DNA of 64,000 nt from Myxococcus landrumus (GCF_017301635.1 NZ_CP071091.1:3794001-3858000); one strand, 5' to 3'; numbered from the stretch's first letter, positions 36,804-45,799 are shown. Program-made: numbers and translations. The notes: generated from the sequence alone by a model not told the origin.

Positions 36804-37208
36804 ATGCGCATCACCGCATCCGCCATCTCCCTGAACGTCGAAGATGTGTCCGCGTCCGCGGCGTTCGTGAAGCGCCACTTCGGATTCACGGAGGACATGT
36901 CCGCGGACGGGTTCGTGTCCCTGTCGCGCAAGGACGCGGGGTTCAACCTCATCTTCCTGCGCACGGGGCTCAAGTCGCTGAAGCCCGAGTCGCTCAAGCA
37001 CCGCAAGGCGGAGGGCATCCTCGTCGCGTTCGTCGTCGACGACATCGACGCCGAGTACCGACGCCTGCGGGACGAGGGCGTCCGAATCGTCACCCCCATC
37101 GAGACCGAGCCCTGGGGCGAGCGCTTCTTCCAGGTGGCGGATGACAATGGCGTCATCCTCCAACTGGTCCAATGGATGAACCCGCCGCCGGAAGGCGTGG
37201 CGAGCTGA
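36804..37208 (+). CDS. VOC (glyoxalase/bleomycin-resistance) family protein
   Basis: This 134-aa protein is one vicinal-oxygen-chelate unit: ISLNVEDVSASAAFVKRHFG opens the first beta-alpha-beta half and ILVAFVVDDIDAEYRRLRD the second. It ends with the usual EPWGERFFQVADDNGVILQL. Such proteins are metal-dependent lyases, dioxygenases or drug-sequestering proteins; here the first metal-site His is not obvious, so binding rather than catalysis is possible. It is divergent from the TetR gene and behind its likely operator, suggesting induction by a small toxic compound. Confidence 0.88.
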   Translation: MRITASAISLNVEDVSASAAFVKRHFGFTEDMSADGFVSLSRKDAGFNLIFLRTGLKSLKPESLKHRKAEGILVAFVVDDIDAEYRRLRDEGVRIVTPIETEPWGERFFQVADDNGVILQLVQWMNPPPEGVAS

Positions 37209-37217
37209 GTCCACGTG

Positions 37218-37242
37218 GGGCCGAGACCGAAGTCGTCTCGGC
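37218..37242. terminator. Bidirectional terminator hairpin
   Basis: GGCCGAGAC and GTCTCGGCC form a perfect 9-bp stem with a 7-base loop, exactly in the 44-bp gap between the convergent VOC and di-haem peroxidase genes. Confidence 0.7.
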
Positions 37243-37252
37243 CTCGTGTCGG

Positions 37253-38701
37253 CTAAAGCCGGTTCAGGAACAGGAGCAGGTCCTGCTTCTGCGCGGGGCT
37301 GAACGACTCGGGAAGTCCATTGGGAGTCTCGGGCGGGTGGACCGGTGGCAGGTTCAGCGGCGCGGTGACAGGGAGGATGAACTGGCTGTAGACGTCGACG
37401 ACGTCCTTCAGGGTCGCCATGCTGTTGTCGTGGTAGTACGGCGCTGTCCTCGCGACGCCCCTGAGCGTGGGAATGTCGAAGGCCTCGAAGTCCAACGGGT
37501 CTCCGGTGACGAGGGCTCGGCCAGGGTCGGTGGAGAACCACTGCGGCAAGAGGTTGGGGCCGACGATGGGCGCTCCACTCTCGTCAACAGCCGGAATCGG
37601 GTCATAAGGCGCGCCGCTGGCTGTCACGGGGATGGGCGGCAGGTCCGTCACGCGTTGCTGGCGCGTGCCATCCGTGTAGAAACGGAACCGATAGCGCGGC
37701 AGCTCGACGGTGGTGTTGTACAGCACTGGGAACTGGCCAATCTGTCCCAGGTACGAGAAGGCGCCGAAGCCGACATTTAGGATGTCGGGCGTCGAGCGAA
37801 GGCCTTGCACGGGCTGGGGGCCGGCTCCAGGGACGAGGGTGAACAGCACGTTGCCATCGGGCTTCGTCACCGGGAACTGCGCTGCGTTCTCGCGCATGGC
37901 GGGCGCGGTAATCCGGCTCAGCGTCGGACCACCGTGACAGGGTTCGCAGCCGGCCCTGAAGACCTCTCGCCCTCGCTTCTCCGCGGGCGTGAGCCACATG
38001 AAGTCCTCGGGGATGGGTATCTGGGCGGCCGGCACCCCGTGCTCCATCAACCCCGCGACGAACTTCGCGCGGCCCGAGGTGAACTCACCACGCTGGAACG
38101 CCGCCACCTGGCGCAGTTGCGAGCGGGGCACGGGGCCTCCCTCGCTGTGACTGGAGATGGCGGACTGGGCCTGGTCCTCGAGGTTCGTTTCTCGGCCGTC
38201 GAGCTGGAAGAGCGGCCCTGTGAGGGCGAGATCCTGGATGCTCGGCACGCCGCGCCAGACGGCAATCTTCCGGTCGGGCGAAGTGATGACCTGGCCCTGG
38301 GTGTCAATGACATCCATGTTGGCGGGCAGCGAGAGGACGACACGCACGAGGCCTTTCTTCAGATGCTCGTACGTGGGCACCGCCGCGCCAGGGTCATCCG
38401 CGTCGATTCGGTTGAACAGCACATCACGGGGATTGGAAGCGAACAGGGCCTGGACATGCGCGGGCCGGAGCGCTGTGCTGTCTTCGAGGACGTGGCAGGT
38501 GGCACAGGAGCGTCCGTTGGTGTTGGGAAACGCCTGGATGAAGAGCGCCTTGCCGGTCGGGGTGTGGCCGTGGAGGGACTGGGCCTCTGTGGTTGTCGGG
38601 ACTTCGGTCGCGGAGGCTGGGTCCTCGCCAGGGGTCGAGGGGGTACACTGCGTCAGTCCGCCAAGTGCGAAGGCACTGGCGAGCCGCGCGATGAGACGCA
38701 T
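37253..38701 (-). CDS. Di-haem cytochrome c peroxidase-like lipoprotein
   Basis: This 482-aa protein has a lipoprotein signal (MRLIARLASAFALGGLTQC) and two c-type haem motifs, CATCH near residue 65 and CEPCH near 252. Between and after them are segments typical of the MauG/CcpA family, for example PSIQDLALTGPLFQLDGRE and FDIPTLRGVARTAPYYHDNS near the C-terminus. It should sit on the periplasmic side of a membrane, reducing peroxide or oxidising a partner with electrons passed between the haems. An upstream in-frame start three codons earlier is equally possible. It is convergent with the VOC gene and shares a terminator hairpin. The natural electron donor is unknown. Confidence 0.88.
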   Translation of the reverse strand: MRLIARLASAFALGGLTQCTPSTPGEDPASATEVPTTTEAQSLHGHTPTGKALFIQAFPNTNGRSCATCHVLEDSTALRPAHVQALFASNPRDVLFNRIDADDPGAAVPTYEHLKKGLVRVVLSLPANMDVIDTQGQVITSPDRKIAVWRGVPSIQDLALTGPLFQLDGRETNLEDQAQSAISSHSEGGPVPRSQLRQVAAFQRGEFTSGRAKFVAGLMEHGVPAAQIPIPEDFMWLTPAEKRGREVFRAGCEPCHGGPTLSRITAPAMRENAAQFPVTKPDGNVLFTLVPGAGPQPVQGLRSTPDILNVGFGAFSYLGQIGQFPVLYNTTVELPRYRFRFYTDGTRQQRVTDLPPIPVTASGAPYDPIPAVDESGAPIVGPNLLPQWFSTDPGRALVTGDPLDFEAFDIPTLRGVARTAPYYHDNSMATLKDVVDVYSQFILPVTAPLNLPPVHPPETPNGLPESFSPAQKQDLLLFLNRL

Positions 38702-39028
38702 GGGCACCATGGAGAATCTCCGGGGCGTGTGGCGCCACCTGGAACACCGGTGATGGATGGAAGTGTCACCTGCTCAGCGGCGCGCCACATCGGTTCGTGA
38801 GGCGCCGATGAGCGTTCTCGGCGGGGTTCAAGGCCGAGGCGATGAGGCTGGTGCTGGCGGTGCTCTGACGACGGCTGGGTCAGGACTGAATCCAGTCGGT
38901 GTAGGCATTAGGTCCAATATGCCTGCCCTGTCACGCACAGTAGAGGTGGCCGCGCTGCGTTGACCCGGCACCCTCGTGGGTTGCCAGCCTTCTGGGTCTT
39001 CCTCACTCCAAACCCAGAACCTCTGCAC
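38702..39028. promoter_or_regulatory. Divergent intergenic region, peroxidase / kelch lipoprotein
   Basis: This 327-bp gap lies between two divergent lipoprotein genes and must contain both promoters. The sequence near 38905-38935 is less GC-rich, but no clear promoter boxes or repeats were found, and the short reading frames here look like chance frames. Confidence 0.35.
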
Positions 39029-40915
39029 ATGAAAAACCGACCCATCTCACTTCTTGCCTTCTTCCTGGCGTTGGCGGTCCTTGGCTGTGGCAAGGACGGT
39101 CCGCCTCCCTCCCAACCTCCCGTCGAAAAATTCTCCGTCAGGGTCGTCCTCTCGGAGCCCCGCATCTCCGCGGGGACCCAGACCACCGCGAAGGCCCAGG
39201 TGGTCCATGAAGATGGCCGCGTCGTCGACCTCGACGCTTCCACTTCACAGCAATGGACCTCGTCCGAGCCTCAAGTGGTCTCCGTCGAGCCGCAAGCGGA
39301 TGGCACCGCCAAGCTGACGGGCCACAAGGTGGGGAGTGCCCTCATCTCAGTCACCACGCAGGGGGCCTCGGGCCAGGCATCCCTCGAGGTCACCGCGGCG
39401 CGTATCACCTCGCTGCGGGTTTCGCCCGACAGTGCCTCCGTGGTCGTTGGCGGCACGCAGCAGTTCACCGTCCAGGGCAGGTACACCGACGGCACGACGG
39501 CCGACGTGACGAACAGCGCGACGTGGACGACGAGCAACAACACCCTTGCCACCGTGAGCGTCACGGGCCTGGGCACCGCTGTGGCCGCGGGCGGTCCGGT
39601 CACCGTCACCGCCACCCTGGAGGGCGTGCATGGCACCGCACAGCTCACCATCACGGCTCCTCCGCCCGTGCTCACCTCCATTCACGTCTCCCCCGCGACG
39701 GCTTCCGTGATTTCCGGCGCGACCCAGCAGTTCACCGCCCAGGGCAGCTTCAGCGACGGCACCACGGCGGATGTGACGAGCAGCGCGACATGGACGACGA
39801 GCGACAGCCTCGTTGCCACCGTGAGCGGCACCGGCCTGGGCACCGGCCTGGCCGCGGGTGGGCCCCTCACCATCACCGCGACCCAGGGAGGCGTCAGTGG
39901 CACGGCCCAACTCAGCGTCACTGGGTGGATGTCCGCCGGAGCCCTGGTCACGAGCCGTGACCAGCACACCGCCACGCGGCTCGAGTCGGGCAAGGTGCTC
40001 GTCGCGGGCGGGCGCAATGGGTCGGCCCCCCTGACCAGTGCGGAGCTGTACGATCCAGCGACCAACTCCTGGTCTCCCGCCAAGGCCATGACCAACGGCC
40101 GCTTCGCTCACGCCGCCGTCTTGACCACCCACGGTTACGTGCTCGTCGCCGGGGGCTTCGGAGCCCTGACCAGGGCGGAGCTGTACGATCCGGCGAGCGA
40201 CACCTGGTACTTCGCCGGCATCATGCGTGGGAGCCGCTCTGGCCATACCATGACGGAGCTGCCGTCGAGCGAGGTGCTCGTTGTCGGCGGCACCGATGGC
40301 ACGAAGGCGCTGGCAACCGTGGAGCTGTTCGATCCGCTCACCAGCATCTGGTTCGAGTCCCCCTCCATGGGCACCGCCCGGTTCAACCACACGGCCACCT
40401 TGCTCGCTTCGGGCAAGGTCCTCGTCACAGGGGGAACCCTTGGCTCCGAGAGCTTGAGCAGTGCCGAGGTGTACGACCCGACCGCCAAGACGTGGACTCC
40501 AGCCGCCCCCATGGCGACGCGCCGGAGCTTTCACACGGCCACGCGGCTCTCCTCTGGCAAGGTGCTCGTTTCGGGGGGGCAAGCGCCCACCGAAGCCGCG
40601 GTCTCCGAGCTGTATGATCCCGCCACGAACACCTGGACCTCGGCTGGCGCCGTGGGCGAGGCCCGCTCCTTCCACACCGCGACGCTGCTCTCTTCGGGAC
40701 AGGTCCTTGTCGTGGGCGGTAAGGGGGGCAGCTACTCCAGAACCACGGAGTTGTATGACTCGGCCCCGGCCTCCCCATCCTGGTCCCCAAACGCCCCCAT
40801 GGCCGCGACCCGCGGAGCCCACACCGCGACGCCGCTGACCTCTGGCAGGGTGCTCGTCGTGGGAGGCGAAGATGGCACCCGCCAGCTTTCCACGGCGGAG
40901 GTCTACGTCCCCTGA
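39029..40915 (+). CDS. Lipoprotein with Big2 immunoglobulin-like and kelch beta-propeller repeats
   Basis: This 628-aa protein begins MKNRPISLLAFFLALAVLGC, a lipoprotein signal. Residues about 30-120 form one Ig-like unit. Two clear Big2 repeats follow (ITSLRVSPDSASVVVGGTQQ and LTSIHVSPATASVISGATQQ, each with DGTTADVT and SATWTTS). From about residue 310 to the end are six to seven kelch repeats with recurring HTATRL, GKVLVAGG and SAELYDPATNSW, forming a propeller. It is expected on the outer surface as an adhesion or polymer-binding protein; myxobacteria carry many such proteins, mostly of unknown role. The frame is open upstream to 38960, but the signal peptide sets the start. Confidence 0.92.
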   Translation: MKNRPISLLAFFLALAVLGCGKDGPPPSQPPVEKFSVRVVLSEPRISAGTQTTAKAQVVHEDGRVVDLDASTSQQWTSSEPQVVSVEPQADGTAKLTGHKVGSALISVTTQGASGQASLEVTAARITSLRVSPDSASVVVGGTQQFTVQGRYTDGTTADVTNSATWTTSNNTLATVSVTGLGTAVAAGGPVTVTATLEGVHGTAQLTITAPPPVLTSIHVSPATASVISGATQQFTAQGSFSDGTTADVTSSATWTTSDSLVATVSGTGLGTGLAAGGPLTITATQGGVSGTAQLSVTGWMSAGALVTSRDQHTATRLESGKVLVAGGRNGSAPLTSAELYDPATNSWSPAKAMTNGRFAHAAVLTTHGYVLVAGGFGALTRAELYDPASDTWYFAGIMRGSRSGHTMTELPSSEVLVVGGTDGTKALATVELFDPLTSIWFESPSMGTARFNHTATLLASGKVLVTGGTLGSESLSSAEVYDPTAKTWTPAAPMATRRSFHTATRLSSGKVLVSGGQAPTEAAVSELYDPATNTWTSAGAVGEARSFHTATLLSSGQVLVVGGKGGSYSRTTELYDSAPASPSWSPNAPMAATRGAHTATPLTSGRVLVVGGEDGTRQLSTAEVYVP

Positions 40916-40942
40916 GCATAGGCGCCCGCTGAGGGTCTCATC

Positions 40943-40981
40943 GAGTGTCCCCGCTTCCGTTCCATCGAAGCGGGGACACTC
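40943..40981. terminator. Strong bidirectional terminator hairpin
   Basis: GAGTGTCCCCGCTTC and GAAGCGGGGACACTC form a perfect 15-bp stem around a 9-base loop. It is 28 bp after the kelch lipoprotein stop and faces the end of the convergent lipoprotein gene at 41216. Confidence 0.8.
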
Positions 40982-41215
40982 ACCTCAAGCCGAGTCCGTC
41001 AGGGCGCGAGGAACGGCAGCAGCGCTCCGGACTTCTGCCACATCGCCGCTGGATAGGCGGCCTGTGCCAAGGAGCAGATGAGGCAGAGGACACCGCGAGT
41101 GGACTGGGCCGAGTGGCTCAGCAGGGCGTTCGACATCGACGCGTTCGCATGCATGAGTTCGGTCAGCGCCTGCGAGCAGGCCCCATTCGCCGGAAGCCCC
41201 CTCGTGGCCGTCACC

Positions 41216-42211
41216 TCAAGGCGAGGTCACCACCGGGCAGGGCCACCAGGAGGGCGGCGAGGCCCGGTCATCCCAGGTGCCATCCCAGTAGTCTCGCAGC
41301 ATGTACACCTCCGTGTTCGCGGCCGAGCAGAAGCGCTCGGGGTGGGGATTCACGTACAGCACCTGGTCGAACCGCGAGATGGAGTAGATGAACGTGCCGC
41401 ATCGTTGGGTGCTTCCCACGGGCGGCGGTCCCACGGTGGAGGCGCGAACCGTGTCCATCAGGACATTCGCGTTGGGCTCTTCACAGGCGAGCTGCTGGAG
41501 GGCCTGGCTCGCCTCCAGCTCCATGTCCAAATCCACCCTGCGCGTCTTCACGGTGCACTCCTCCCCGGATTCGGTGTAGCGCAACGTCACCACGGAGTAC
41601 CCCTGGGGAATCTCCGGGCAGGTTGGGAAGTCCACGCGGTAGAGCGGGTGGAGGGCGCCCTCGCGATACAAGATGAAGGAGCTCTCCGTCGAGTCTCCGC
41701 TGAAGCCTGACTGGAACCCGACGACGATGTCAGGGCTGGAGGTGGCCTCGTTGGAGACGCGGTCCAGGGTGCCATTGCCGTTACCGTCCACGTAGGCCAT
41801 CACATAGGCCATGCCCAGCTTGGAGCCTTCCTCCCCTATCAGGGCCGCGGGGTCCGGCAGGCGATTGAGGGACATGCTGAAGGTGTTGGGGAAGCGGCCG
41901 TTGACCCTGACGTCCGCGTCGGGGTGATGGAACGACGACTTGGGAGCCAGCCGCTGGCACTTCGCGATGCCCTCCGGATACGTCCGCTGGACCATGCAGT
42001 CCACGACGACCTTGGGCCAGACATCCCAGAGGAGCGACGCGCGAATCCGGTCGGAGTTCCCCGAGTCGAAGGTGGAGGAGGCACGAAGCGTGCCCTCCAG
42101 CGTCAGCAGGGGCTCGTCCTCCGCCTCGTCTCCCATGACGCCACCGCATCCCGTCAATGCCAGTGCAAGCAGACTCCACTTCCAGAAACCGCGCTCCAGC
42201 CTCGTCGTCAT
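41216..42211 (-). CDS. Hypothetical lipoprotein
   Basis: This 331-aa protein from MTTRLERGFWKWSLLALALTGC has a clear lipoprotein signal and an acidic linker after the lipid Cys. The mature part contains VDGNGNGTLDRV, similar to an EF-hand-like calcium loop, and at least eight cysteines spread over the chain, suggesting disulphides. No known catalytic motif was recognised. The short upstream extension MDREEGH is probably not translated. It is monocistronic and convergent with the kelch lipoprotein, separated by a strong hairpin. An envelope location is well supported; function is unknown. Confidence 0.78.
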   Translation of the reverse strand: MTTRLERGFWKWSLLALALTGCGGVMGDEAEDEPLLTLEGTLRASSTFDSGNSDRIRASLLWDVWPKVVVDCMVQRTYPEGIAKCQRLAPKSSFHHPDADVRVNGRFPNTFSMSLNRLPDPAALIGEEGSKLGMAYVMAYVDGNGNGTLDRVSNEATSSPDIVVGFQSGFSGDSTESSFILYREGALHPLYRVDFPTCPEIPQGYSVVTLRYTESGEECTVKTRRVDLDMELEASQALQQLACEEPNANVLMDTVRASTVGPPPVGSTQRCGTFIYSISRFDQVLYVNPHPERFCSAANTEVYMLRDYWDGTWDDRASPPSWWPCPVVTSP

Positions 42212-42365
42212 ATGGCCTTCCTCTCGGTCCATGGGCGCAATCCCATGTCACGTGACAGGCATCACCCGTCGGACACGTGCGCCCTTTCTCGAAGCGCTCG
42301 CGCCCTCCAGCCGATGCGAGCAAGGAGACGCGCGGACGCCCCCGCGTGGGACATGGCTCCGGTGC

Positions 42366-43961
42366 TCACAATCCCCAGGTGCAACCGAGCATCAGTTGTG
42401 GCGCGAGTTGCGTCCTGAGCTTCGCGTCCTCGCGCATCAACGCGACATGGCCACCCATCCGCGCGAAGAGCCCCGTGCGCGCGCTCACCGGCACCTCCGC
42501 GGAGAGCGCGGCGAAGGCGGCGGCTCCCGCGCCCGTGCGAGTCCGTCGTGAGGGAAGGCCCAGCTCGCGGCGCCGCTCCGCATCCGGGCTCGTCGCGCGT
42601 TGAGCCAGCCCCAGCACGCCGACGCCCGCGTGGGCGCCCATCCAGACACGCCCCACCGCGCCCGCCAACCCCAGGCCACTCCAGAGTCCCAGCTCCACGT
42701 TTTCGAAGCGCTGCGCGCGCGTGGAGCCCCGCGTGGCCCCCAGGCTGAGCCCTCCGAGGAAGGACAGCCCTGGCCCTCCGGTGCTCTCACGCGCGAGCAG
42801 CACGCCCACCTGGGGTCCCCAGCCGCCCAGTTGCGTCGACGAGCGACCCGCCCCCAGCGCCGCCTGAAGCCGCCAACTGCTGGCCTCCAGGAGCGCGCCC
42901 TTTCGCTGGTGCAGCGCCAGTGTGCGAACCTCCAGGGCTTCGGGCTCCAACCGCTGCTGGTCACCCCAGGACAGGTACACCTTGCCATAGAGCACCTGGG
43001 GCCCTCGCCGCACCTGGACCCGATAGCGTCCAGCGGGCAGCGCGACGCGCACGGACGCCTCGCCCCGGGGCTCCACTTCCGCCATGACCTGAAGCGTGCG
43101 CTCGTCCACGAGCACGACGCTGTCTCCCACGCGGGGAGGCAGCTCGAGCTGCGCGTGGGCTCGCGAGAGCGTGGTGAGGAACAAGTCCCCTTCTCCCGCG
43201 AGCTGGCTGGAGAGCTCCGGATGCTGCACCGCCGCCGTGGAGGCATGAGAGCCCGCCAGCGTGCGGTGGTAGACGTGGCCATAGGCCTCCGTGAGCGAGA
43301 CGCGGCCGTCGGCGTCCACGTCCGCCGCGCCCCGCAGTCCTGAAATCAGATGGTGCGTGAAGAACGAGCCCCGGAGGCTGTCCGACTCCTGAGCCACCTC
43401 GTGCGCTCCCGCGGACGCGATGAACACGCGCCCCTGCGGTCCCACCTGCCGGAGGAAGGAGACATCGAAGGCAGGCGCGGACTTGAGGCCCTTGGAGCGA
43501 CCTCGCACGAGCGCGCCGCTGTGACAGGCGTCCAGCATCGCGACGGTGACGGTGGCCGGGACTTCGGACAACAGGCGTTGCAGCTCCGCGAGCGGGAGGG
43601 CCTCGCCGCCCAGGCGCAGCGCCACCTCGTCTCCATGGCCCGAGAAGAAGAAGAACAGCAGCGTGCGCTCACCGACACGCCGTGCCTCCTCGATGCGGCC
43701 TCGCATCCGCGCGAGCCCCAGCTTGAGGCTGGAGACCGATTCACCGCGCAAGAGGAGACGACGGTCCTCGGGCACACCGCCGAGCTGGCCGAAGACGGCG
43801 TCCATGCGCTCGGCATCCTGCTGGGCCCAGCGCAGGGGCTCGTCCGTGTCCCGCCCCAGGTTGTGGCCCACGCTGATGGAGAAGCGGCTCTCCGCGCTCG
43901 CGATGGAGGTGGCGAACAGGACGAACAGGGCGCCGGAGACCCACGCGGCCCGGGCGCTCAA
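42366..43961 (-). CDS. Secreted caspase-family (C14) peptidase with beta-rich C-terminal domain
   Basis: This ~531-aa protein starts at TTG 43961, overlapping the stop of the gene before it, followed by a signal peptide (AAWVSGALFVLFATSIASAE). Residues about 25-250 form a caspase/gingipain-like fold with the catalytic His in FFFFSGHGDE (about 110) and the catalytic Cys in LDACHSGAL (about 144). A beta-sandwich segment (DSVVLVDERTLQVMAEVEPR) follows, then a glycine-rich stretch of amphipathic strands ending LAPQLMLGCTWGL, like a small outer-membrane barrel. It is the third gene of an ECF sigma/anti-sigma-like operon with overlapping starts and stops, so its expression is tied to that envelope signal. 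The frame is open far upstream, but that part overlaps the neighbouring gene and is not credible. Confidence 0.85.
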   Translation of the reverse strand: MSARAAWVSGALFVLFATSIASAESRFSISVGHNLGRDTDEPLRWAQQDAERMDAVFGQLGGVPEDRRLLLRGESVSSLKLGLARMRGRIEEARRVGERTLLFFFFSGHGDEVALRLGGEALPLAELQRLLSEVPATVTVAMLDACHSGALVRGRSKGLKSAPAFDVSFLRQVGPQGRVFIASAGAHEVAQESDSLRGSFFTHHLISGLRGAADVDADGRVSLTEAYGHVYHRTLAGSHASTAAVQHPELSSQLAGEGDLFLTTLSRAHAQLELPPRVGDSVVLVDERTLQVMAEVEPRGEASVRVALPAGRYRVQVRRGPQVLYGKVYLSWGDQQRLEPEALEVRTLALHQRKGALLEASSWRLQAALGAGRSSTQLGGWGPQVGVLLARESTGGPGLSFLGGLSLGATRGSTRAQRFENVELGLWSGLGLAGAVGRVWMGAHAGVGVLGLAQRATSPDAERRRELGLPSRRTRTGAGAAAFAALSAEVPVSARTGLFARMGGHVALMREDAKLRTQLAPQLMLGCTWGL

Positions 43962-44734
43962 GGCAGCTCCTTGGGGAGCACGCGTACGACATGGCGGGTG
44001 CCGGGGAGCGGCGTGGGTGACGGTGGGAAATCCGTCTGCCGTGCCGCGTGCTCCAGCCAGCGCTGGACGGCCTCGGACGACGGGGCGCCCGGGCTGTCGG
44101 ATGCGAGCACGACCACCAGCGCCTCCTGTTCGGGGGCGGCGTCCAGCTCCAGGCTCCCAGGCAACACCCACCGACCGGGCCCCATGGACAGCGCGCCGCC
44201 GGTGACCTCGAAGCCCTGCAGCGGCGTGACGCGTCCATTCTCGCTCAGCGCGAGCACATAGAGCGCGCCGCCGTCCACGTCCTCCACCTCCACGCGCACC
44301 CGGTCTCCGGGGCGCAACACCACGCCCGGCCCCTGCTCGAAGACGACGTCGCCTCGCTTCACCAGCACTCGCGCGGTGAGCCCACCGCGCACGCGCACGC
44401 GCACCCGCTCCGCATCCTCGAACGCGACGAGCCGAGGCACCACCACCGCGAACACCACACCGAGCACCAGCATGGGCAGGCTCGGACGCCAGAGCCCGTG
44501 CCAGCGGCTCGGACGCGGAGCCTCCAGTCGAGCCCGCATCGGGCCGAAGGGGCGCACCAGGGCGAAGGCTGACTTCTCGGCCCGCCGCTCCCGCAGGTGC
44601 GCCGACAGCGCGGGCGAGACGCGCGCCGCCTCTTCCACGCGCAGGGCCTCTTCCGCGGAGAGCTCGTCACACAGGTAGCGCTCCAGCAGGAGGTCCGGCA
44701 CGCCCGGGAAGCGAGGAATGGAGGGGGGATTCAT
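43958..44734 (-). CDS. Transmembrane anti-sigma-like protein with DUF4384-like outer domain
   Basis: In this 258-aa protein, residues 1-60 are helical and charged (LERYLCDELSAEEALRVEEA), similar to the anti-sigma domain of zinc-free ECF anti-sigma factors; the usual HxxxCxxC motif is missing. One transmembrane helix follows at about 87-107 (LPMLVLGVVFAVVVPRLVAF). The outer part has LRPGDRVRVEVEDVDGGALY and VLALSENGRVTPLQ, resembling DUF4384. Its ATG overlaps the sigma-factor stop as ATGA and its own stop overlaps the caspase TTG start, so the three genes are translationally coupled. Holding the sigma factor at the membrane is inferred from position and topology. Confidence 0.72.
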   Translation of the reverse strand: MNPPSIPRFPGVPDLLLERYLCDELSAEEALRVEEAARVSPALSAHLRERRAEKSAFALVRPFGPMRARLEAPRPSRWHGLWRPSLPMLVLGVVFAVVVPRLVAFEDAERVRVRVRGGLTARVLVKRGDVVFEQGPGVVLRPGDRVRVEVEDVDGGALYVLALSENGRVTPLQGFEVTGGALSMGPGRWVLPGSLELDAAPEQEALVVVLASDSPGAPSSEAVQRWLEHAARQTDFPPSPTPLPGTRHVVRVLPKELP

Positions 44735-45270
44735 GCGGGGGCCGTTCCCTTTCGCGGCTCGGGGGGCGGGGCAACGTCCAGGAGCCGCCGCGCGGTGTCG
44801 AAGAAGGTCTGCAACTTGCGCTGCACCGTCTTGCGAGAGACGTCGAGCAGCGTGGCGATCTGCTCCTGCTCCAGTTCGTCAATGAAGCGATGGGCGACGA
44901 TGCGCTGGACGTCCTCGGGACAGTGCGCGAGGACGCGCCGCACCAGGTCCGCGTCCACCAGCAGTCGCTCCAGCGCGGCCTCGGGGGCTGCGCTGACCGC
45001 CGGAAGCGGAGCCAGTCGCGACAGCGCGTGGGTGGCCTCGGTGCGCTGGCGGCGCAGCACCGAGAAGCACTGTCGGTCTGCCACGGTGAGCAGCCACGAC
45101 AACGCGGAGCCCGCGGCGCGAAGCTGCTCCAGGTTGGAATGGACACGCAGGAACACCTCCTGCGTCGAGTCCCAGGCCAGGGCCTCGTCGCCGAGCAATC
45201 TCACACACCGCCGATGCACGGCTTCACCGTAGCGGCGGTAGTAGCCCTCGGTCTGCTCGACCTCGTTCAT
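44731..45270 (-). CDS. ECF-type RNA polymerase sigma factor
   Basis: In this 179-aa protein from MNEVEQTEGYYRRYG, region 2 is seen as LLGDEALAWDSTQEVFLRVH with SALSWLLTVADRQCFSVLRR. Region 4 is CPEDVQRIVAHRFIDELEQE plus IATLLDVSRKTVQRKLQTF, a helix-turn-helix. There is no region 1 or 3, as usual for ECF sigma factors. It is the first gene of an operon with a membrane anti-sigma-like protein and a caspase-like peptidase. Autoregulation from a promoter to the right of 45270 is expected for this class, but no promoter motif was identified. Confidence 0.88.
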   Translation of the reverse strand: MNEVEQTEGYYRRYGEAVHRRCVRLLGDEALAWDSTQEVFLRVHSNLEQLRAAGSALSWLLTVADRQCFSVLRRQRTEATHALSRLAPLPAVSAAPEAALERLLVDADLVRRVLAHCPEDVQRIVAHRFIDELEQEQIATLLDVSRKTVQRKLQTFFDTARRLLDVAPPPEPRKGTAPA

Positions 45271-45319
45271 CCGCTCGCGCACGCACGGACCTCACCTGGG
45301 CCGACACCCGCCCCCCATG

Positions 45320-45799
45320 TCAGTCTCGCCCGGCACGGGCCAGCGGAGGCGCATCCCGACAAGCGAGACGCCCGACCCGTATTCCGTGGGACATTTCCCG
45401 GACATTCAGAGGATTGGCGCAGGTGCTCGGGTTGCCCGCCGTGGCGAGGCAGTCGATCCACTGGTTGAGCTCCGCGTCATACGAAGTCCCCAGATTGTTG
45501 AGAGTGCGCCTGTAGGCACTGTCGTTGCCCGAGCGGAGGTGGCCGAGGAGCGTGGTCACCTGGCCGGAATGCCGCTCGAACATGAAACGAACAGCGAGAG
45601 AGCCTCAGTCGTAGATGCGTATGTTACCGCTGGCGTAGGTGTTGCGGAAGACCTCGCTGAGTGGGTAGCTCTTGCTCCGCCCCATCTGCACCGCTGCGGC
45701 GTTGTCGCTCTTCTTGAACGCGAACAGCAAGGAGTACCGCTCCCAGGCGAACCGTTCATCCTGTCCTCTACGAACGAACGAGCAGCCATTCATCATCAT
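45320..45799 (-). pseudogene. Decayed C-terminal part of an M9 collagenase-like peptidase
   Basis: Two minus-strand pieces are in one frame, separated by a single TGA at about 45605. The right piece reads KSYPLSEVFRNTYASGNIRI then YD-stop, and the next codons give GSLAVRFMFERHSGQVTTLL and LRSGNDSAYRRTLNNLGTSY. In M9 collagenases this region reads RIY-x-W-G-x-LAVRFMFERH, so the stop sits exactly where Trp (TGG) belongs. The N-terminal catalytic part is absent: upstream the frame is interrupted within 50 bases. The remnant ends at 45320 near the sigma-factor gene. It is non-functional as a collagenase; a truncated translation product cannot be excluded. Confidence 0.65.

Noticed and set aside
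38757..38963. 68-aa plus-strand frame before the kelch lipoprotein
   Set aside because: No domain or ribosome site; it ends inside the likely promoter region.
40999..41214. 71-aa minus-strand frame starting one base after the stop of the hypothetical lipoprotein
   Set aside because: Position is suggestive, but the start is GTG without a ribosome site, the sequence has no family likeness, and it ends close to the strong terminator hairpin.
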